NCBI RefSeq assembly: GCF_020532605.1
Contig: NZ_JAJATW010000009.1
Location: 62,001 to 126,000 of the forward strand
Length of the DNA stretch: 64,000 bases
DNA from: Marinomonas algarum
GTDB lineage: Bacteria > Pseudomonadota > Gammaproteobacteria > Pseudomonadales > Marinomonadaceae
Reading direction: 5' to 3'
Position 1 is the stretch's first letter, and each line of letters opens with the position of its first letter. Shown here in pieces: positions 43,409 through 53,456 of this stretch. The notes below the pieces were generated by a model, which was not told the DNA's origin, searched no databases, and saw only the letters and a program-made list of their open reading frames with translations. A program made the translations under genes and the position numbers.

Positions 43409-44915
43409 AAGAGTTCGAGTTTTGATCCGCGTCTAAGAATAGATCGCTTTCCGTTAACCCATCTTGTTCATCCGTCGGTTTGACTGTCGCTGCGTTGTCG
43501 GTATTAAGTGCGTCTGTATTGGCCGCTTCTTCTGCTGCTTTAAGTTCGTCTAAAGCGGTAACGGGTTCCGTCACGGTTCGTACAGGTTTAACAAACTCTT
43601 CTTCAAAGCCCAATAGTTGAGGGCGGTAGATACGGAATGCACGCATAAGCTCTCCTTTGGCATTGAACAAGCGAAACTCTGAGAAAAGCTGGTCATAATC
43701 AGCGTTGACATAATCTTGGCGTGCTTGAAACAGCTCATTTTCACTGTCTAGCACGTCCAGTAAGGTACGACGCCCCAAGCGAAACTGCTTTTCATACGCC
43801 AGTTGTGATTCTTTTGTCGCAATGACGTATTTTTTCAGAAATTCTTTTTGTCTACTGGTCGCTTCATAGGCGGCCCAAGAGAGGCGCACTGTTAATTCCG
43901 TATCGCGGATAGTTTTTCGACGTATCTCAGAGGCTTGTAGGCTCTGTTGTACCGCGGCTTCTTTTCTACGTTTGTAAGTGCCGCCGTTATACAAATTGTA
44001 ATTGAGACGAACCATAGCCAGCAGGTCTTCACTTGCACCTTCGTCACCGTCAATGTTGTCATCCCATGTACGCTCTAAAACAAAATTGATCGTAGGGTAT
44101 TTTTCAGCTTCAGTGGCTTTTTCAAGACTTTTGGTTGCTTCAATGTCCCAGTAAGCGCCTTCGATTGCTGGGTTTTTCTGTAGTGAGGCTTGAATTGCTG
44201 ACTCAAGATCCTGTGGTACCAGCTCTTGGTCAGGTACTGGGTAAATTAACTCTTCAGGTGGCAGTTCACCGACAATATTATTGTAGTTACTTTCGGCATT
44301 GATAAGGTTATTCATGGCCGAAGCATAGTTCGCCTGTGCTTTGGCGAGGCGGGCCGTAATTTGATTTAGATCCGACTGGCGACCAATCCCTGAGTCACTT
44401 TTGAGCTTAATTTGCCCATAAATACGGTCGTGGGTTTTAAGGTTTAATTCTGCCAAAGACACCAGCTCGCGATAACGTAAAATATTCGCGTACACCTGAG
44501 CGACTTCGAGAGCCGTGTTTTCAACCGCAATAAGAGCATCCCAGCGGTCTGCTTCAGCTTCGCTGTTTAAGCGTTCAACGTCGTTTTTTGTAGAAAAGCC
44601 ATCGAAAATAGGCTGGTTCAACGACAGCGTAAGTTCGCGACGTGTCAGGCTGATATCATCAGAGCTCGATTCGTCAGCGTACGTTGTTTCGCGACCAATC
44701 CCGGCGGACAAATCGATACTAGGGTAGTATCCAGAACGACGAGCAATGTCGGCATTTTCTTGAGATTCTCGGTACGTTGCGATCGCTTGCCTTACGGTCG
44801 GGCTATTTTCTATTGCCGTATACGTCGCTTGCTCAAGAGAAATAGCGCTGGCTGTGGAAGACAGTAACGTCATTCCTACGTATGCTGTGCACGTCATTGC
44901 TATTCGATAAAACAT
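43404..44915 (-). CDS. TolC-family outer-membrane efflux/secretion protein
   Basis: A 503-residue TolC-like protein with a signal peptide (FYRIAMTCTAYVGMTLLSST, cut near ASA-IS). Two repeats of the channel domain are seen: NADIARRSGYYPSIDLSAGI with LSLNQPIFDGFSTKNDVERL, and KATEAEKYPTINFVLERTWD with VRLNYNLYNGGTYKRRKEAA. The C-terminal 80 residues after RIYRPQLLGFEEEF are acidic and Thr/Ala-rich. This resembles the outer-membrane partner of type I secretion systems for large adhesins (AggA/LapE style). No ABC transporter or membrane-fusion gene is near, so the substrate is unknown. It is monocistronic. Confidence 0.9.
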   Translation of the reverse strand: MFYRIAMTCTAYVGMTLLSSTASAISLEQATYTAIENSPTVRQAIATYRESQENADIARRSGYYPSIDLSAGIGRETTYADESSSDDISLTRRELTLSLNQPIFDGFSTKNDVERLNSEAEADRWDALIAVENTALEVAQVYANILRYRELVSLAELNLKTHDRIYGQIKLKSDSGIGRQSDLNQITARLAKAQANYASAMNNLINAESNYNNIVGELPPEELIYPVPDQELVPQDLESAIQASLQKNPAIEGAYWDIEATKSLEKATEAEKYPTINFVLERTWDDNIDGDEGASEDLLAMVRLNYNLYNGGTYKRRKEAAVQQSLQASEIRRKTIRDTELTVRLSWAAYEATSRQKEFLKKYVIATKESQLAYEKQFRLGRRTLLDVLDSENELFQARQDYVNADYDQLFSEFRLFNAKGELMRAFRIYRPQLLGFEEEFVKPVRTVTEPVTALDELKAAEEAANTDALNTDNAATVKPTDEQDGLTESDLFLDADQNSNSW

Positions 44916-45010
44916 ATCACCACCTTGTCTAGATTTTTATCAGCATTAGGAGAGAGATCATAAAGCGACTTGTCTGCTAATTATGTTGCTGTTTTGTTGT
45001 ATAAGGGAAA

Positions 45011-45742
45011 TTATATATCCCCCCACAATGTATTAATGACGCTAAGCGCAACCACAGGTGCCGTCTCGGTACGCAGTACTCTGGGTCCAAGTGTTATTGC
45101 ATAAAATCCATGTTTTTCAGCATGTTGTACTTCATTTTCTGTTAAACCACCCTCTGGTCCAACCAAAAGTGCGACCGTATTATCCGTCGGTTTTTGTCTA
45201 TCACGAATCGGTTTGGCGCTATGATGATGCAATGTCATTTTTAACATATTGTTACATTTCTCAGTCCATTGCACGAGTTCAATAGGCGGATATACGGTAG
45301 GCACACAGCCGCGACCACATTGTTCGGCGGCACTGATGGCAACCTGCTGCCAATGCTGTAGACGTTTTTCGATGCGATTATCTTGCAATTTCACTTCACA
45401 ACGTTCGCTAAAGAGTGGCTGAATAGCAAACACGCCGGCTTCGACCGCCTTTTGAATCGCGTAATCCATGCGTTCGCCACGGGACAGGGTTTGCCCGATA
45501 GTGACTTTGATCGGTGATTCGTTGTGTAAGGCTTCAAAGTCATGAACTTGGATACTGGCACTGCGTTTTCCCACATCGATCAACACCGCATTGAACTGCC
45601 CCCCTTTACCATTGAAAACGCGTAATGGATGACCTCCTTTTAGGCGCAGTACTTTACAGAGGTGTTGGAAGGACGCTTCAGGCAAAGCAAGGGTGGTATT
45701 CTCATTGAGTTCGGTGTCGATATAAATTCTGGGAATCCGCAT
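45011..45742 (-). CDS. rsmE: 16S rRNA (uracil-1498-N3)-methyltransferase
   Basis: A 243-residue SPOUT-class methyltransferase: MRIPRIYIDTELNENTTLAL, HLCKVLRLKGGHPLRVFNGK, IGQTLSRGERMDYAIQKAVE, GVFAIQPLFSERCEV and the trefoil-knot SAM site VALLVGPEGGLTENEVQHAE, ending LGPRVLRTETAPVVALSVIN. It methylates U1498 of 16S rRNA. It follows metK by 141 bases containing a structured terminator. Confidence 0.96.
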   Translation of the reverse strand: MRIPRIYIDTELNENTTLALPEASFQHLCKVLRLKGGHPLRVFNGKGGQFNAVLIDVGKRSASIQVHDFEALHNESPIKVTIGQTLSRGERMDYAIQKAVEAGVFAIQPLFSERCEVKLQDNRIEKRLQHWQQVAISAAEQCGRGCVPTVYPPIELVQWTEKCNNMLKMTLHHHSAKPIRDRQKPTDNTVALLVGPEGGLTENEVQHAEKHGFYAITLGPRVLRTETAPVVALSVINTLWGDI

Positions 45743-45800
45743 GCGTTGTCCTATAAAGCGTCAAATAAAAAGAGAATAGAAGAATAATACAAGGGCACAA

Positions 45801-45868
45801 AAAAGCCCCCATCTACGGGCAGCGATTCAACCTAGGTTGAACCGCGTGAGCAGAAGAGGGCTTTATAG
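45801..45868 (-). terminator. Structured metK terminator with internal palindrome
   Basis: On the minus strand AAAGCCC (45868-45862) pairs with GGGCTTT (45815-45809 region), closed by a run of T residues. Inside this stem sits a perfect 16-bp palindrome, TTCAACCTAGGTTGAA (45826-45841), flanked by GCG/CGC. The result is a branched RNA of about 65 bases rather than a simple hairpin. Confidence 0.7.
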
Positions 45869-45883
45869 CGGAAAAAGACGAAA

Positions 45884-47047
45884 TTATAAACCAGCGGCTG
45901 TGCGCAATGTGTCGGCTTTGTCGGTTTTTTCCCAAGTGAAATTTTCTCCTTCACGGCCAAAATGACCGTAGGCCGCCGTTGGCAAGTAAATGGGACGTTT
46001 TAGATCGAGCATTTTAATCAGGCCGGCTGGGCGTAATTCGAAGTGCTCACGTACCAATTGCGCGATAACGGCGTCGCTGACTTTGCCCGTGCCAAACGTA
46101 TTAATACTAATAGACGTTGGCTCTGCCACACCAATGGCGTAAGAAATTTGGATTTCACATTTGTCAGCAAGGCCGGCCGCGACGATGTTTTTCGCCACAT
46201 AACGCCCTGCGTACGCTGCAGAGCGGTCAACTTTCGACGGATCTTTACCAGAAAACGCACCGCCGCCGTGACGAGCCATGCCACCATAAGTGTCGACGAT
46301 GATTTTACGCCCCGTTAAGCCACAATCACCTACTGGGCCGCCGATGATAAATTGGCCGGTTGGGTTGATGAAGTATTTGGTGTCTTTCGATAACCACTCT
46401 GCTGGTAAAACTGGTTTGATAATTTCTTCCATGACGGCGTCGCGCAAGTCTGCTTGTTTTACGGCAGAACTGTGTTGTGTTGACAACACCACGGCGTCGA
46501 TGGCGCACGGCTTGCCGTTTTCATCGTAGCGGAAAGTCACTTGGCTTTTTGCGTCTGGGCGTAAGAAGTCTAATGTGCCATTTTTACGCACTTCGGCTTG
46601 ACGCTGAACTAAGCGGTGCGCGTAAGTGATAGGAGCAGGCATTAATACGTCAGTTTCATTGGTGGCAAAACCAAACATTAAGCCTTGGTCGCCGGCACCC
46701 AGTTCTTTTTCATTGGCTTCGTCAACACCGACGGCAATATCAGCGGATTGTTTGCCAATGGCGTTCATGACCGCACAAGATTCCCAATCGAAGCCCATTT
46801 CTGAGCTGTTGTAACCGATTTCACGAATCACGCCACGGGCGATTTCTTCAATGTCGACCCATGCATTGGTGCGTACTTCACCTGCGACAAGCACCATGCC
46901 GGTTTTTACTAGGGTTTCACAAGCCACACGAGCTTCAGAATCTTCCGCTAAAATGGCATCCAAAATCGCATCAGAGACTTGGTCTGCAATCTTGTCAGGG
47001 TGGCCTTCTGAAACGGATTCAGAGGTAAACAAAGAATATTCGGACAT
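45884..47047 (-). CDS. metK: S-adenosylmethionine synthetase
   Basis: A 387-residue Met[93 protein letters not shown] and [20 protein letters not shown]-type segment. It makes SAM from methionine and ATP. I start it at [10 protein letters not shown], after AGAGGAAG; an in-frame ATG 21 codons upstream (47110) falls inside the leader terminator hairpin and lacks a ribosome site. The leader has an attenuator-like set of complementary segments. Divergent from tktA. Confidence 0.97.
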   Translation of the reverse strand: MSEYSLFTSESVSEGHPDKIADQVSDAILDAILAEDSEARVACETLVKTGMVLVAGEVRTNAWVDIEEIARGVIREIGYNSSEMGFDWESCAVMNAIGKQSADIAVGVDEANEKELGAGDQGLMFGFATNETDVLMPAPITYAHRLVQRQAEVRKNGTLDFLRPDAKSQVTFRYDENGKPCAIDAVVLSTQHSSAVKQADLRDAVMEEIIKPVLPAEWLSKDTKYFINPTGQFIIGGPVGDCGLTGRKIIVDTYGGMARHGGGAFSGKDPSKVDRSAAYAGRYVAKNIVAAGLADKCEIQISYAIGVAEPTSISINTFGTGKVSDAVIAQLVREHFELRPAGLIKMLDLKRPIYLPTAAYGHFGREGENFTWEKTDKADTLRTAAGL

Positions 47048-47078
47048 GAGAAAAACTTCCTCTTTAGCTGAGTGAGTT

Positions 47079-47148
47079 GCTAAACAGGCATAAAAAAACC
47101 TGTTTGGCATAAAAAATACTAAACAGGTCTTATCTGAATCTGTTTAGC
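47079..47148 (-). promoter_or_regulatory. metK leader attenuator with four mutually complementary segments
   Basis: On the plus strand coordinates: A 47140-47148 CTGTTTAGC, B 47119-47128 CTAAACAGGT, C 47098-47105 ACCTGTTT, D 47079-47088 GCTAAACAGG. In the transcript A pairs with B (8 bp), B pairs with C (8 bp) followed by six or seven U residues, and C pairs with D (7 bp). B:C is a textbook intrinsic terminator before metK, and A:B would prevent it. This alternating logic is the hallmark of an attenuator. Confidence 0.7.
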
Positions 47149-47152
47149 TGAA

Positions 47153-47180
47153 TTTATATAGCGTCCGCAAGCCGAGACAA
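47153..47180 (-). promoter_or_regulatory. Candidate metK promoter
   Basis: On the minus strand TTGTCT (47180-47175) and TATAAA (47158-47153) are separated by 16 bases. Transcription would begin near 47146-47148, at the first segment of the attenuator. Confidence 0.55.
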
Positions 47181-47416
47181 ATCGACGCTTTAGGCTGCGA
47201 ATAATGAACCAGTGTTGGTTAAATATCAACCCAGAGGGTCGATTTTAATGAGGCAAAGCGGGGATTTTTTGTTAGGATGGGGCGTATTTTAATGCTGTTT
47301 CATTTTCTTTGCCCAATGTTTGGGCGTTACCCTGTCGTGCTAGCATTGCATGGTGGTGTTATCCCATAGAAAATGTTGCTTCTATTGTTCGTTAAGCCAT
47401 CAGGAGTGGAATAACC

Positions 47417-49414
47417 ATGTCGTCTCGGAAACAACTTGCTAACGCCATACGTGCATTGAGTATGGATGCAATACAAAAAGCCAATTCAGGTCACCCAGGT
47501 GCGCCAATGGGCATGGCGGACATCGCTGAAGTATTGTGGAACGATTTTCTTAAGCACAACCCAAATAATTCAAAATGGGTAGATCGCGACCGCTTTATTT
47601 TGTCCAACGGTCACGGTTCTATGCTTATCTACTCTTTGTTGCATTTGTCAGGTTATAACCTGCCAATGGAAGAGCTAAAACAGTTTCGTCAGTTGCATTC
47701 TAAAACGCCCGGCCATCCTGAGTATGGCTACACCGAAGGGGTAGAAACGACGACTGGCCCATTGGGCGCGGGTATCAGCAATGCTGTGGGCATGGCCATT
47801 GCTGAGAAAACCTTAGCGGCTCAGTTCAACCGCGAAGGCCATACGGTAGTAGATCACAACACGTATTGCTTCCTCGGTGATGGTTGTTTGATGGAAGGTA
47901 TTTCCCATGAAGCGTGTTCACTTGCTGGCACCTTGGGTTTGGGTAAGTTGGTTGCTTTTTGGGATGACAACGGCATCTCTATTGACGGTCATGTTGAGGG
48001 TTGGTTTACAGACGACACTCCTAAGCGTTTTGAATCCTACGGTTGGCACGTGATTGCCAATGTGGATGGTCATGATTCTGAAGCGATCAAAGCGGCTATT
48101 GAAGCGGCGCAAGCCGAAACCCGTAAGCCAACATTGATTTGTTGTAAAACGGTGATTGGTTTTGGTTCTCCTAACAAATCCGGCAGCCACGATTGTCACG
48201 GCGCACCACTAGGCGATGCTGAAATCGCGGCGGCGCGTGAATTCCTAGGTTGGCCCCATGCGCCATTTGAGATCCCTGCCGATGTGTACCAAGGTTGGGA
48301 TGCAAAAGACGTGGGTTCTGCTCGTGAAGCAGAATGGGACGCAACATTTGCGTCCTACCAAGCGGCTTACCCGGAGTTGGCGGCGGAATTTGAACGTCGT
48401 GTTGTGAAAGGTGAATTACCGGCAGAGTTCGAAGCGAAAGCACAAGCCTTCATCCAAGAGTGCCAAGACAAGGGCGAGAACATTGCCAGCCGTAAAGCGT
48501 CTCAAAATGCCATCGGTGCTTTTGGTGCGATTTTGCCAGAATTGCTTGGCGGTTCAGCCGACCTTGCTGGTTCCAACTTGACCTTGTGGTCCGGTTCAAA
48601 AGGCATTCAAGACGACGCCGCAGGCAACTACATCTATTATGGTGTACGCGAATTCGGTATGAGCGGCATTATGAACGGTGTGTCTTTGCACGGTGGTTTC
48701 ATTAACTACGGCGCCACTTTCATGATGTTCATGGAATACGCTCGTAATGCGGTTCGTATGTCGGCTTTGATGGGCATTCAGAACGTGTTTGTTTACACCC
48801 ACGATTCCATCGGTCAGGGCGAAGACGGTCCAACGCATCAGCCTGTTGAACAGCTTGCTAACTTGCGTATGACACCGAATATGTCCGTATGGCGCCCCTG
48901 TGATGCGGCAGAAACGGCAGTAGCATGGAAAGCGTCGATTGAACGTCGTGACGGACCTACGTCTCTAGTATTTTCTCGTCAAGGTTTGCCTGCTCAGAGT
49001 CGTACGGCAGAGCAGCTGTCTGATGTGGCGAAGGGTGGATACGTGCTGCAAGATTGTGCTGGCACACCGGATTTGATCTTGATTGCAACCGGTTCAGAAG
49101 TGGGTCTTGCTAAGGCGTCTGCAGAAGCGCTTGCTGCGAAAGGCAAGAAGGTTCGTGTGGTCTCCATGCCATCCACCAATGTGTTTGACACACAAGACGC
49201 TGAATACCAAGAATCTGTCTTACCACGTGCTGTGACGAAGCGTGTTGCCATTGAAGCGGCGCATGTGGATTTCTGGTACAAGTATGTGGGCTTTGAAGGC
49301 GCTATCGTCGGCATGACTACCTTTGGTGAGTCTGCGCCTGGCGGCGACTTGATGAAGCACTTTGGCTTCACCGTGGATAACGTCGTAGAGACAGCCGAAA
49401 CGCTTTTGGCTTAG
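47417..49414 (+). CDS. tktA: Transketolase
   Basis: A 665-residue thiamine-diphosphate enzyme of the pentose phosphate pathway: [35 protein letters not shown]-type segment (here [17 protein letters not shown]), [20 protein letters not shown], the ThDP motif [20 protein letters not shown], and [20 protein letters not shown]. It is first in tktA-epd-pgk-fba, the common carbon-metabolism cluster of gammaproteobacteria, and divergent from metK. Length and motifs are standard. Confidence 0.98.
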   Translation: MSSRKQLANAIRALSMDAIQKANSGHPGAPMGMADIAEVLWNDFLKHNPNNSKWVDRDRFILSNGHGSMLIYSLLHLSGYNLPMEELKQFRQLHSKTPGHPEYGYTEGVETTTGPLGAGISNAVGMAIAEKTLAAQFNREGHTVVDHNTYCFLGDGCLMEGISHEACSLAGTLGLGKLVAFWDDNGISIDGHVEGWFTDDTPKRFESYGWHVIANVDGHDSEAIKAAIEAAQAETRKPTLICCKTVIGFGSPNKSGSHDCHGAPLGDAEIAAAREFLGWPHAPFEIPADVYQGWDAKDVGSAREAEWDATFASYQAAYPELAAEFERRVVKGELPAEFEAKAQAFIQECQDKGENIASRKASQNAIGAFGAILPELLGGSADLAGSNLTLWSGSKGIQDDAAGNYIYYGVREFGMSGIMNGVSLHGGFINYGATFMMFMEYARNAVRMSALMGIQNVFVYTHDSIGQGEDGPTHQPVEQLANLRMTPNMSVWRPCDAAETAVAWKASIERRDGPTSLVFSRQGLPAQSRTAEQLSDVAKGGYVLQDCAGTPDLILIATGSEVGLAKASAEALAAKGKKVRVVSMPSTNVFDTQDAEYQESVLPRAVTKRVAIEAAHVDFWYKYVGFEGAIVGMTTFGESAPGGDLMKHFGFTVDNVVETAETLLA

Positions 49415-49434
49415 TCCCGCGCTATCTGACCTAA

Positions 49435-49460
49435 AAGGAGACGCGTTTAAGCGTCTCCTT
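49435..49460 (+). terminator. Terminator or attenuator between tktA and epd
   Basis: AAGGAGACGC (49435-49444) and GCGTCTCCTT (49451-49460) form a perfect 10-bp stem with a 6-base loop, followed by the T-rich CTTCTTTT. It may lower expression of the downstream genes relative to tktA. Confidence 0.75.
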
Positions 49461-49487
49461 CTTCTTTTGCGATGAAGTAGTGAAAAT

Positions 49488-50522
49488 ATGTTGCGAGTCG
49501 CTATTAATGGTTATGGCCGTATCGGGCGCTCGGTATTACGAGCCTTATACGAAAACGGTTACCGCGATCACATTCAAGTGGTGGCGATCAATGAATTGTC
49601 CGATATTGAGACAATCAGTTACTTAACGCGCTATGACACCACTCATGGTCGCTTTCCTCAGCCTGTTTCCGTCGATAATAATACTCTGTTGATTGGGGAC
49701 GATGCGATTTTATGCTTCTCTTGTGCATCACCTAGTGAACTGGATTGGTCGGCGTTACAGCTTGATTTGGTTTTAGAATGTTCTGGCAGCTTCTCTGGTC
49801 GTGATGGCGCTCAAGATTACCTAGATGCAGGCGTGCCTAGGCTTTTATTGTCTCAACCTGCCGCGGCGGATGTAGATGCGACGATAGTATATGGTTTTAA
49901 CCATCAAGACATTCAGGCTGCCCACAATATTGTATCGGCGGCGTCTTGTACCACCAATTGTTTGATTCCTGTATTGGATGTGGTGAAGCAGTGCGCCGGT
50001 GTTGTCCATGGTATGACGCAAACCATTCATTCTGCGATGAACGATCAGCCAGTGATCGACGGTTACCACACCAAAGATTTGCGTCTGACGCGGGCGGCCT
50101 TAAGCTCAATCATTCCCGTTGATACGGGGTTAGCAAAGGGTATCACACGAATGATGCCCGAATTTGATGGCAAAATAGGTTGTAATGCAGTACGTGTACC
50201 AACATTAAATGTCTCCGTGATTGATTTGGTGTTACGTACCGAAAGCCCTGTCACGGTTGAGCAAATCAACCGACAACTTGAACAGGCGTCGAAGACTCAA
50301 TACGCAGGTTTAATGGGCTTTACAAAAGAAGCGCATGCTTCTGTCGATTTTAACCATGATCCACGTTCTGTGATCATTGACAGCACACAAACTCAAGTCA
50401 TCGATGGTTGTATGGTGAAGTTGCTGTGTTGGTTTGATAATGAATGGGGATACGCGAACCGAATGCTCGATGTGGCTCAACATTGGGCGAGCGTGATAGC
50501 ACAACCACAACACGATGAGTAG
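49488..50522 (+). CDS. epd: Erythrose-4-phosphate dehydrogenase (GAPDH-like)
   Basis: A 344-residue protein of the GAPDH family: VAINGYGRIGRSVLRALYEN, VVAINELSDIETISYLTRYD, active-site SAASCTTNCLIPVLDVVKQC, TQTIHSAMNDQPVIDGYHTK, NAVRVPTLNVSVIDLVLRTE and CWFDNEWGYANRMLDVAQHW. The ASCTTN Cys and the following His of the GAPDH mechanism are present, but IHSAMNDQP in place of the GAPDH Y-T-x-Q-x-L-D segment marks an Epd. It feeds pyridoxal phosphate synthesis (erythronate-4-phosphate). Position between tktA and pgk supports this. Confidence 0.93.
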   Translation: MLRVAINGYGRIGRSVLRALYENGYRDHIQVVAINELSDIETISYLTRYDTTHGRFPQPVSVDNNTLLIGDDAILCFSCASPSELDWSALQLDLVLECSGSFSGRDGAQDYLDAGVPRLLLSQPAAADVDATIVYGFNHQDIQAAHNIVSAASCTTNCLIPVLDVVKQCAGVVHGMTQTIHSAMNDQPVIDGYHTKDLRLTRAALSSIIPVDTGLAKGITRMMPEFDGKIGCNAVRVPTLNVSVIDLVLRTESPVTVEQINRQLEQASKTQYAGLMGFTKEAHASVDFNHDPRSVIIDSTQTQVIDGCMVKLLCWFDNEWGYANRMLDVAQHWASVIAQPQHDE

Positions 50523-50553
50523 ATTAAAACGTTAAACGATGAGGGTATCGTAA

Positions 50554-51717
50554 ATGACAGTAGTGACTATGCAAGACCTTGACCTAGCGAATAAGCGGGT
50601 TTTGATTCGTGAAGATTTAAATGTGCCAGTCAAAGAAGGCAAGGTGACCAGTGATGCACGTATTCGTGCTGCGTTGCCGACGATTAAACTGGCCTTGGCT
50701 GCGGGTGCAAAAGTGATGGTGATGTCTCACCTTGGACGACCCACAGAAGGTCAATATGAAGAAGAGTATTCGTTGCAACCTGTCGCAACGCACTTAGCAG
50801 ACTTGCTGGGTCAGGATGTACCACTGGCCAAAGAGTGGCTTGAAGGCGTTGACGTAGAAGCCGGTCAGTTGGTGTTACTAGAAAACGTGCGTTTCAATGC
50901 GGGTGAGAAAAAAGATGACGAAGCACTGGCGCAAAAAATGGCCGCTTTGTGTGATGTCTTTGTAATGGATGCTTTTGGTACGGCTCACCGTGCTCAGGCA
51001 TCTACCCATGGCGTCGCGAAATTCGCGCCTGTTGCGTGTGCTGGCCCCTTGTTGTCTGCTGAGTTAGAAGCGTTGGAAAAAGCCTTGGCAACCCCAGCGC
51101 GCCCTATGGCGGCGATTGTCGGTGGTTCAAAAGTATCGACTAAGCTGACCGTATTGGAATCTTTGTCTGAAAAAGTGGACCAGTTAATCGTCGGTGGTGG
51201 TATTGCCAATACCTTTTTGGCGGCGGCTGGCTTCCCTGTTGGTAAATCTTTGTACGAAGAAGACCTGATTCCTCAAGCTAAAGCCTTGATGGCGAAAACC
51301 AGTATTCCACTACCAGAAGATGTTGTTGTCGCCACGGCGTTTGCGCCTGATGCCGAAGCGACGGTAAAAAACGCCGCGGATGTTGGCCCTGATGATATGA
51401 TTCTAGACATAGGACCAAAAGCGGCGGTGGCCTTTGCGGCTTTGCTGGAAGAGTCTAAAACCATCATTTGGAATGGCCCAGTGGGTGTGTTTGAATTTGA
51501 TCAGTTCGGTGGCGGTACCAAAGCGTTAGCCATGGCGATTGCCAATAGCGACGGTTTTTCCATCGCGGGTGGTGGTGATACCTTAGCGGCGGTAGACAAA
51601 TACGATATCGCCGAGCAAGTGTCGTACATTTCGACGGGTGGTGGTGCTTTTTTGGAGTTTGTTGAAGGAAAAGTACTTCCAGCGGTTGCGATGTTGGAAT
51701 CACGCGCGCAAAATTAG
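50554..51717 (+). CDS. pgk: Phosphoglycerate kinase
   Basis: A 387-residue [119 protein letters not shown] and [15 protein letters not shown]. All substrate-binding Arg and hinge motifs are present. It starts 31 bases after epd. Confidence 0.98.
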   Translation: MTVVTMQDLDLANKRVLIREDLNVPVKEGKVTSDARIRAALPTIKLALAAGAKVMVMSHLGRPTEGQYEEEYSLQPVATHLADLLGQDVPLAKEWLEGVDVEAGQLVLLENVRFNAGEKKDDEALAQKMAALCDVFVMDAFGTAHRAQASTHGVAKFAPVACAGPLLSAELEALEKALATPARPMAAIVGGSKVSTKLTVLESLSEKVDQLIVGGGIANTFLAAAGFPVGKSLYEEDLIPQAKALMAKTSIPLPEDVVVATAFAPDAEATVKNAADVGPDDMILDIGPKAAVAFAALLEESKTIIWNGPVGVFEFDQFGGGTKALAMAIANSDGFSIAGGGDTLAAVDKYDIAEQVSYISTGGGAFLEFVEGKVLPAVAMLESRAQN

Positions 51718-51980
51718 TATCAAAGAATGGCAAAGATCATTCTAAAACACGTTATAAGTGATAAAGGGTGAAGCAGCCCAATTTGCCGACGCCTTTGTGT
51801 GTCGGCAACCATAAACTAGAGAGTGACCTATTTGCTGATAGCCGAATAGGATAATAACGATAAGGCGTAAGCCACACAGTCTGTGAAAGCAGCCTTGTGA
51901 TTAAAAATACAGAGTTATCGACACCATAACTCGACTCGTTATGAACACAATCAAGACAAATTGTCAGAGGAAATCTTTTT
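51718..51980. other. Long spacer between pgk and fba
   Basis: 263 bases without a gene. A hairpin, TTGCCGAC (51783-51790) with GTCGGCAA (51801-51808), lacks a T run, and CCTATT/AATAGG at about 51828-51851 is a second stem. The spacer probably holds the fba promoter; no clear -35/-10 pair stood out. Confidence 0.5.
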
Positions 51981-53048
51981 ATGCCTTTAATTAGTATGCG
52001 TCAACTGCTCGATCATGCTGCGGAACACAGTTATGGTTTACCGGCTTTTAATGTGAATAACATGGAGCAAGTAAAAGCCATCATGGAAGCGGCTCATGAA
52101 GTGAATTCACCAGTGATCATGCAGGCGTCTGCTGGTGCTCGTAAATACGCGGGTTCTCATTTTTTACGTCACCTTATTGCCGCTGCCATTGAAGACTACC
52201 CACACATTCCTGTTGTGATGCACCAGGATCATGGTACATCACCTGCGATTTGTCAGCGCTCTATCCAGCTGGGTTTTTCTTCTGTCATGATGGATGGCTC
52301 TTTGATGGCGGACGGTAAAACGCCAGCGACTTACGATTACAATGTGGATGTTACGCGTCGCACGGTTGAGTTTGCTCATGCGTGTGGTGTTTCTGTTGAG
52401 GGTGAACTGGGAGTATTGGGATCACTGGAAACAGGTGAAGCGGGCGAAGAAGACGGTGTTGGCGCATCGGGTATTTTGACCATGGATCAAATGCTGACAG
52501 ACCCACAAGAAGCGGTTGATTTTGTTAACGCTACGGGTATTGACGCTTTGGCTGTTGCCATTGGTACAAGTCACGGTGCATACAAATTTACCCGTCCACC
52601 AACGGGCGATATTCTAGATATTGAGCGTATTGCAAAAATTGTAGATTTGTTACCGAATACACACATTGTGTTGCATGGTTCTTCTTCTGTGCCGCAAGAT
52701 TGGTTAGAGATCATCAACGAGTTTGGTGGTGATATTCCAGAAACTTATGGTGTGCCAGTGGATGAGATCGTTAAGGCGATTCGTTACGGTGTTCGTAAAG
52801 TTAACATTGACACCGACTTGCGTTTGGCTGCTACAGGCGCAATTCGTCGCAGTCTTGCCGAGCACAAAGGCAACTTTGACCCACGTAAATACTTAACCGA
52901 AAGTATTCGTGCGATGAAAGCGGTGTGTATTGATCGTTATGAAGCGTTTGGTTGTGCTGGTCAAGCGTCTCGTATCCATACTATGGATCTGGAAGAAATG
53001 GCAGTGCGCTATGAGCGTGGCGAATACGCGGATGGCCGCTCTTTCTAA
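51981..53048 (+). CDS. fba: Class II fructose-bisphosphate aldolase
   Basis: A 355-residue zinc-dependent aldolase: [40 protein letters not shown] (zinc-binding HQDH), [53 protein letters not shown] and [20 protein letters not shown]. It splits fructose-1,6-bisphosphate. This is the long type of class II enzyme used by proteobacteria in the pgk-fba arrangement. AGGAAAT precedes the ATG. Confidence 0.98.
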   Translation: MPLISMRQLLDHAAEHSYGLPAFNVNNMEQVKAIMEAAHEVNSPVIMQASAGARKYAGSHFLRHLIAAAIEDYPHIPVVMHQDHGTSPAICQRSIQLGFSSVMMDGSLMADGKTPATYDYNVDVTRRTVEFAHACGVSVEGELGVLGSLETGEAGEEDGVGASGILTMDQMLTDPQEAVDFVNATGIDALAVAIGTSHGAYKFTRPPTGDILDIERIAKIVDLLPNTHIVLHGSSSVPQDWLEIINEFGGDIPETYGVPVDEIVKAIRYGVRKVNIDTDLRLAATGAIRRSLAEHKGNFDPRKYLTESIRAMKAVCIDRYEAFGCAGQASRIHTMDLEEMAVRYERGEYADGRSF

Positions 53049-53174
53049 GATGCGTTAATAAGGCGTTAGGCCAGAATTAGCTCTGCTTAGCGCCTCACAT
53101 TGTTGATAATGGCAAGATTATAGACAAACTCAGGTCACATTTTTGGTGTTTTGAATAAAAAGTGAAAAAAATGG

Positions 53175-53202
53175 TTGACCAGAAAAACCATTTGCCTATA
53201 AT
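53175..53202 (+). promoter_or_regulatory. tRNA-Leu promoter
   Basis: TTGACC (53175-53180) and TATAAT (53197-53202) with a 16-base spacer, 15 bases before the tRNA. A near-consensus sigma-70 promoter. Confidence 0.85.
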
Positions 53203-53216
53203 GCTCGCCATTCCTT

Positions 53217-53301
53217 GCGGGAGTGGTGGAATTGGTAGACACGCTGGATTTAGGTTCCAGTGCTTCACGGCGTGAGAGTTCGAGTCTCTCCTTCCGCACC
53301 A
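53217..53301 (+). tRNA. tRNA-Leu(UAG)
   Basis: An 85-base tRNA with a long variable arm, typical of leucine tRNA. Acceptor stem GCGGGAG pairs with CTTCCGC, followed by ACCA encoded in the DNA. The anticodon stem CTGGA/TCCAG holds the loop TTTAGGT, anticodon TAG at 53251-53253. The T arm includes GAGTTCGAGTCTC. Preceded by a strong promoter and followed by a terminator. Confidence 0.97.
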
Positions 53302-53306
53302 TATTT

Positions 53307-53336
53307 AAAAAAGCTGACTTTATGTCGGCTTTTTTT
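53307..53336 (+). terminator. tRNA-Leu terminator
   Basis: AAAAAAGCTGAC (53307-53318) pairs with GTCGGCTTTTTT (53324-53335) with one G-T pair and a 5-base loop. Confidence 0.92.
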
Positions 53337-53456
53337 ATGCCCAAAATTTATTGGCATATTCTTTTTCTTCTTTATTTTCATTTCTTTTAGCAGTCACTAA
53401 AGTGCTTTATTTTGGTTAGAATAACGTTCTCGACGGAAGTTAGGACGAACGTTGCC

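Noticed and set aside
47048-47110. 21-residue N-terminal extension of MetK
   Set aside because: Its ATG falls in the loop of the leader terminator, lacks a ribosome site, and MetK proteins start at the downstream Met.
53217-53301. tRNA-Leu as the island attachment site
   Set aside because: No integrase or duplicated tRNA end is near it; it is surrounded by core genes.
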